From positions 1 through 6,179 of the forward strand of contig JBAZEM010000042.1 in the NCBI GenBank assembly GCA_041653875.1: DNA of 6,179 nucleotides, read 5' to 3'. The notes under the pieces are model-generated. The model searched no databases, was not told where the DNA came from, and saw only the letters and a program-made list of their open reading frames with translations. Below are positions 4,910 through 6,179 of the stretch, piece after piece. Within the stretch, counting starts at the first letter, position 1. The number at the start of each line of letters is the position of its first letter. Source of the stretch: VSJD01 sp041653875. GTDB lineage: Bacteria > Verrucomicrobiota > Kiritimatiellia > JAAZAB01. A program made the position numbers and the translations under genes.

Positions 4910-5186
4910 GTAGTCTCTCTCTTCTTTTCGGGATTGTCGAGGGGTTTCGGGTGCTTTGCCCCTCTGGCTTGCAGCTTGTTCTTTTGGACACACATCGTCC
5001 CTACCTTCGCGTTTTTGTCCGCAGATTGCGCAGATATAATTCAATCTGCGTTCATCTGCGAAATCTGCGGAGATAATTGAGTCCCTCTCCTCAATTCCAC
5101 ACCTCATGACGTGCGGAAACGCATTCGTAGGGTCATTATTGTCTTGAAATCCTGAACCTTCCGTGGTTCTTTTTCTTCGTTCCCAA
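4846..5186 (-). mobile_element. Gene-less cassette C10
   Basis: This 341-bp cassette has no convincing gene. Minus-strand frames starting at 5107 and 4995 lack a good ribosome binding site and run past the cassette end into C9, and a plus-strand frame from 4877 starts on GTG inside attC9. The centre is occupied by a TCTGCG inverted repeat. The 80 bases nearest the 5' end (about 5108-5186) hold only a 10-codon frame. It may carry a non-coding RNA or only the repeat. Confidence 0.7.
5018..5071. repeat. Inverted repeat of TCTGCG type in C10
   Basis: The 18-base arms 5018-5035 (TCCGCAGATTGCGCAGAT) and 5054-5071 (ATCTGCGAAATCTGCGGA) pair with one mismatch across an 18-base loop. The unit ATCTGCG is repeated at 5044, 5054 and 5063, so direct and inverted repetition are nested. 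From memory, similar sequences occur as dispersed intergenic repeats in uncultured bacteria; the function is unknown. Confidence 0.85.
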
Positions 5187-5252
5187 CGTCAGCGACCACC
5201 GAACCCGTGAGCCGAAGGCGAACGAGGGTTCGGTGTGTCGCCGTTGTTGGGC
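5181..5252 (-). repeat. attC10 recombination site (end of cassette C11)
   Basis: R'' is GCCCAAC (5252-5246) and R' is GTTGGGA (5187-5181). The arms CGACACACCGAACCC and GGGTTCGGTGGTCG pair with one extra A in L''. R'' matches the R' of attC11 in only 5 of 7 positions (GTTGGGC against GTTAGCC), the one imperfect pairing in the array. Confidence 0.9.
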
Positions 5253-5295
5253 TCTGCCTCTTTTATCCAGGGTTGATTGGACCGATCGCCGTCTA

Positions 5296-5706
5296 TCAGC
5301 GTGTCACGTTCTCCACTTCTCGCACGTCGAACATCCTGATCTGTGCTTGTCCTATGGCGGTTTGCCCAACGAATCTCACTGGCGCCATGTTCATCCGCCC
5401 CGTACGCTTCTCCCCGCTTTTTAATGTCACCGTCATTTCCATCTTGCCGGTCCGTTCTGGCACCAATATGCTGCTGACTTTGGACAATGGGATGTCGAGT
5501 TGAATTGCGCCGTCAATGAGCGTCACAACTCCCTTCGTGTTATCTCCGAGTATTTGAGCATGCGCCAGTTCAGTCACAGTTCCGTTGCTGTCGGTGACCC
5601 TAAGCACAAGATCCGGTGAGTCCCCATCCCCTTTGCGCGTTGTGGCGACACAGCCGGCACAAAGTACTGCAGCACCTAGAACCATCATCGCTATTCGAGT
5701 GTACAT
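5296..5706 (-). CDS. Small putative lipoprotein, 136 aa
   Basis: The N-terminus MYTRIAMMVLGAAVLCAGC is a signal peptide ending in a lipobox-like CAGC (Cys19). Position -3 is Cys where Leu is usual, so lipidation is probable but not certain. The mature part is predicted to be mostly beta strand and has two related blocks: 'GAIQLDIPLSKVSSILV' at about 66-82 and 'GQAQIRMFDVREVENV' at about 118-133. This suggests an internal duplication of a small beta domain. No known family is assigned. The ATG at 5706 has GGGAGG with a 7-base gap and lies 30 bases inside cassette C11. The stop precedes attC10 by about 43 bases, so there is no attC-encoded tail. Confidence 0.82.
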   Translation of the reverse strand: MYTRIAMMVLGAAVLCAGCVATTRKGDGDSPDLVLRVTDSNGTVTELAHAQILGDNTKGVVTLIDGAIQLDIPLSKVSSILVPERTGKMEMTVTLKSGEKRTGRMNMAPVRFVGQTAIGQAQIRMFDVREVENVTR

Positions 5707-5730
5707 CCAACTTCCTCCCTCTGTTTTTTA

Positions 5731-5801
5731 GGCTAACGCTGTCGGGTGAGCGGTTTTTTGCCCGCCACGGGCAAAAAATACGCTCAACCCGATGGTTGGC
5801 T
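5731..5801 (-). repeat. attC11 recombination site (end of cassette C12)
   Basis: R'' is AGCCAAC (5801-5795) and R' is GTTAGCC (5737-5731). The arms GGGTTGAGCG and CGCTCACCC pair with one extra T in L''. The apex is an unusually long hairpin in which six A-T pairs flank GCCCGTGGCGGGC. R'' matches the R' of attC12 in 7 of 7 positions. Confidence 0.92.
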
Positions 5802-5802
5802 C

Positions 5803-6033
5803 CTATGATCTTCTTTTTCCTGAGAATGCACATCCTCCCGCAGAAAGCAAAAGAACACCGCCGCCGATCAGCCAGAATCCGGGGTGTTTGGTCGCATTAT
5901 CTTTAAGGGGGATCGAGCCTTTTGCTGCGTAGTAGATTCGTCCACTCGGATCCTCAGTTAGCGGCAATGCCATTGATATCATCCAGCTGCCGATCAGCAA
6001 GAGAAACAGTGCTGCAATGTAAAATCGATTCAT
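5803..6033 (-). CDS. Two-helix membrane protein of 76 aa, unknown function
   Basis: Hydrophobic segments lie at about 5-23 (YIAALFLLLIGSWMISMAL) and 52-69 (GFWLIGGGVLLLSAGGCAF). They are joined by a 28-residue polar loop (PLTEDPSGRIYYAAKGS and following) that would sit outside if the basic tail GKRRS is cytoplasmic. I use the ATG at 6033, 21 bases inside cassette C12; a longer TTG start at 6054 would lie in the R' itself. GGAAGAG provides a modest ribosome binding site. It ends with TAG one base before the attC11 R'', so no tail comes from attC. No family is recognised. Confidence 0.72.
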   Translation of the reverse strand: MNRFYIAALFLLLIGSWMISMALPLTEDPSGRIYYAAKGSIPLKDNATKHPGFWLIGGGVLLLSAGGCAFSGKRRS

Positions 6034-6048
6034 TTTATCTCTTCCATC

Positions 6049-6108
6049 AGCCAACGCTGAGGGTCAGGCGCGCGCGGGCAGCGCGTCGCATGAACCCTCT
6101 TGTTCGAT
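6049..6108 (-). repeat. attC12 recombination site (end of cassette C13)
   Basis: R'' is ATCGAAC (6108-6102) and R' is GTTGGCT (6055-6049). The arms GGTTCATGCG and CGCCTGACC pair with one extra T in L'' and 5/6 spacers. The apex is GCGCGC-rich. The cassette it belongs to continues beyond the window, so the core pairing cannot be tested. Confidence 0.9.
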
Positions 6109-6177
6109 GCTCCGTTTCGTCCAGAATCTCCTGAAGCATGAATACAAGAAGACTGCTGTCGTCCAGGCGGCGAACGC
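6064..6177 (-). CDS. C-terminus of a probable membrane protein (5' part outside the window)
   Basis: One minus-strand frame reads AFAAWTTAVFLYSCFRRFW, then TKRSIEQEGSCDALPARA and a TGA. The hydrophobic stretch followed by basic residues looks like the end of a transmembrane helix. The stop lies near the L' arm of attC12, where several other cassette genes here also end. A second open frame stopping at 6047 would cross the cassette boundary, so I prefer this one. The choice of frame rests on little sequence. Confidence 0.4.
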   Translation of the reverse strand, partial: AFAAWTTAVFLYSCFRRFWTKRSIEQEGSCDALPARA

Positions 6178-6179
6178 AA

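Larger units (their letters stand above)
1..6179 (-). mobile_element. Integron gene-cassette array, 12 attC sites, no integrase in view
   Basis: Twelve imperfect palindromes of 59 to 72 bp, each bounded by AAC at the left and GTT at the right, recur between short minus-strand genes. They have attC anatomy: R''/R' core sites, L''/L' arms and a variable central stem. Read on the minus strand, nine of them have a 5-base R''-L'' spacer, a 6-base L'-R' spacer and one unpaired base in L'', as in the classical aadA attC. Gene direction and attC direction therefore agree. Cassette sizes are 445, 1053, 380, 979, 184, 183, 372, 1124, 341, 550 and 318 bp. Neither an integrase gene nor an attI is present, so this is an internal piece of a larger array or an integrase-less attC cluster. 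The heterogeneity of the attC sequences is greater than in a typical Vibrio superintegron. Confidence 0.93.

Noticed and set aside
4877..5080. 67-aa hydrophobic plus-strand frame in C10
   Set aside because: It begins on GTG inside attC9 without a ribosome binding site, and its last 20 residues are repeat-derived. A reverse-oriented cassette gene cannot be wholly excluded.
4795..5107. Minus-strand frames of 90 and 66 aa in cassette C10
   Set aside because: They lack a good ribosome binding site, run through attC9 into the next cassette, and one is largely a translation of the TCTGCG repeat.
5750..5785. Rho-independent terminator at the T6-GCCCGCC-A6 hairpin of attC11
   Set aside because: On either strand the stem is preceded by T and followed by A, so there is no U tract after the stem. 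It is the apex of an attC.

Overview
The window is a stretch of integron cassette array with no integrase gene. Twelve attC recombination sites (numbered attC1 to attC12 from left to right) divide it into eleven complete cassettes and a partial cassette at each end. I number cassettes C1 to C13 from left to right, although transcription runs right to left. Every credible gene lies on the minus strand. The attC sites are also oriented for the minus strand: R'' to L'' spacer of 5, L' to R' spacer of 6, and an unpaired extra base in the L'' arm. An integrase gene and attI, if present in the genome, would be expected to the right of base 6179.

Layout in coordinate order: C1 (<1-125) lipoprotein N-terminus, truncated by the window edge. 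C2 (126-570) DUF3795 cysteine-rich protein. C3 (571-1623) secreted protein of 340 aa, possibly LolA-like. C4 (1624-2003) glycine-zipper membrane protein. C5 (2004-2982) three genes: a two-helix membrane protein plus a VapBC toxin-antitoxin pair with its own promoter and operator. C6 and C7 (2983-3166, 3167-3349) are near-identical tandem copies of a gene-less cassette built around an inverted repeat. C8 (3350-3721) membrane protein of 116 aa. C9 (3722-4845) secreted polyhydroxybutyrate-depolymerase-family esterase. C10 (4846-5186) gene-less cassette with a TCTGCG inverted repeat. C11 (5187-5736) small lipoprotein. C12 (5737-6054) two-helix membrane protein of 76 aa. C13 (6055 to >6179) the 3' end of a probable membrane protein.

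The array logic explains the gene structure. Most start codons lie 12 to 47 bases after the cassette boundary, so the genes are promoterless except vapBC. Most rely on transcription from outside or from a neighbour. Six reading frames run through their own attC and stop at a TGA near its L' arm, which gives unrelated proteins attC-encoded tails of roughly 14 to 18 residues. In ten of the eleven complete cassettes the 7-base R'' at the 3' end is an exact reverse complement of the R' at the 5' end, although the 7-mer itself differs between cassettes. This independently confirms the boundaries.

The genes do not form a pathway. Apart from vapBC and the DUF3795 protein, the products are small secreted, lipidated or membrane proteins. 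The organism cannot be named from this window. The array looks like a sedentary chromosomal integron or an integrase-less attC cluster from an environmental bacterium. The two families of inverted repeat (CACAAAG-type and TCTGCG-type) resemble, from memory, intergenic repeats seen in uncultured lineages such as Planctomycetota, Verrucomicrobiota/Kiritimatiellota and Omnitrophota, but that is only a hint.
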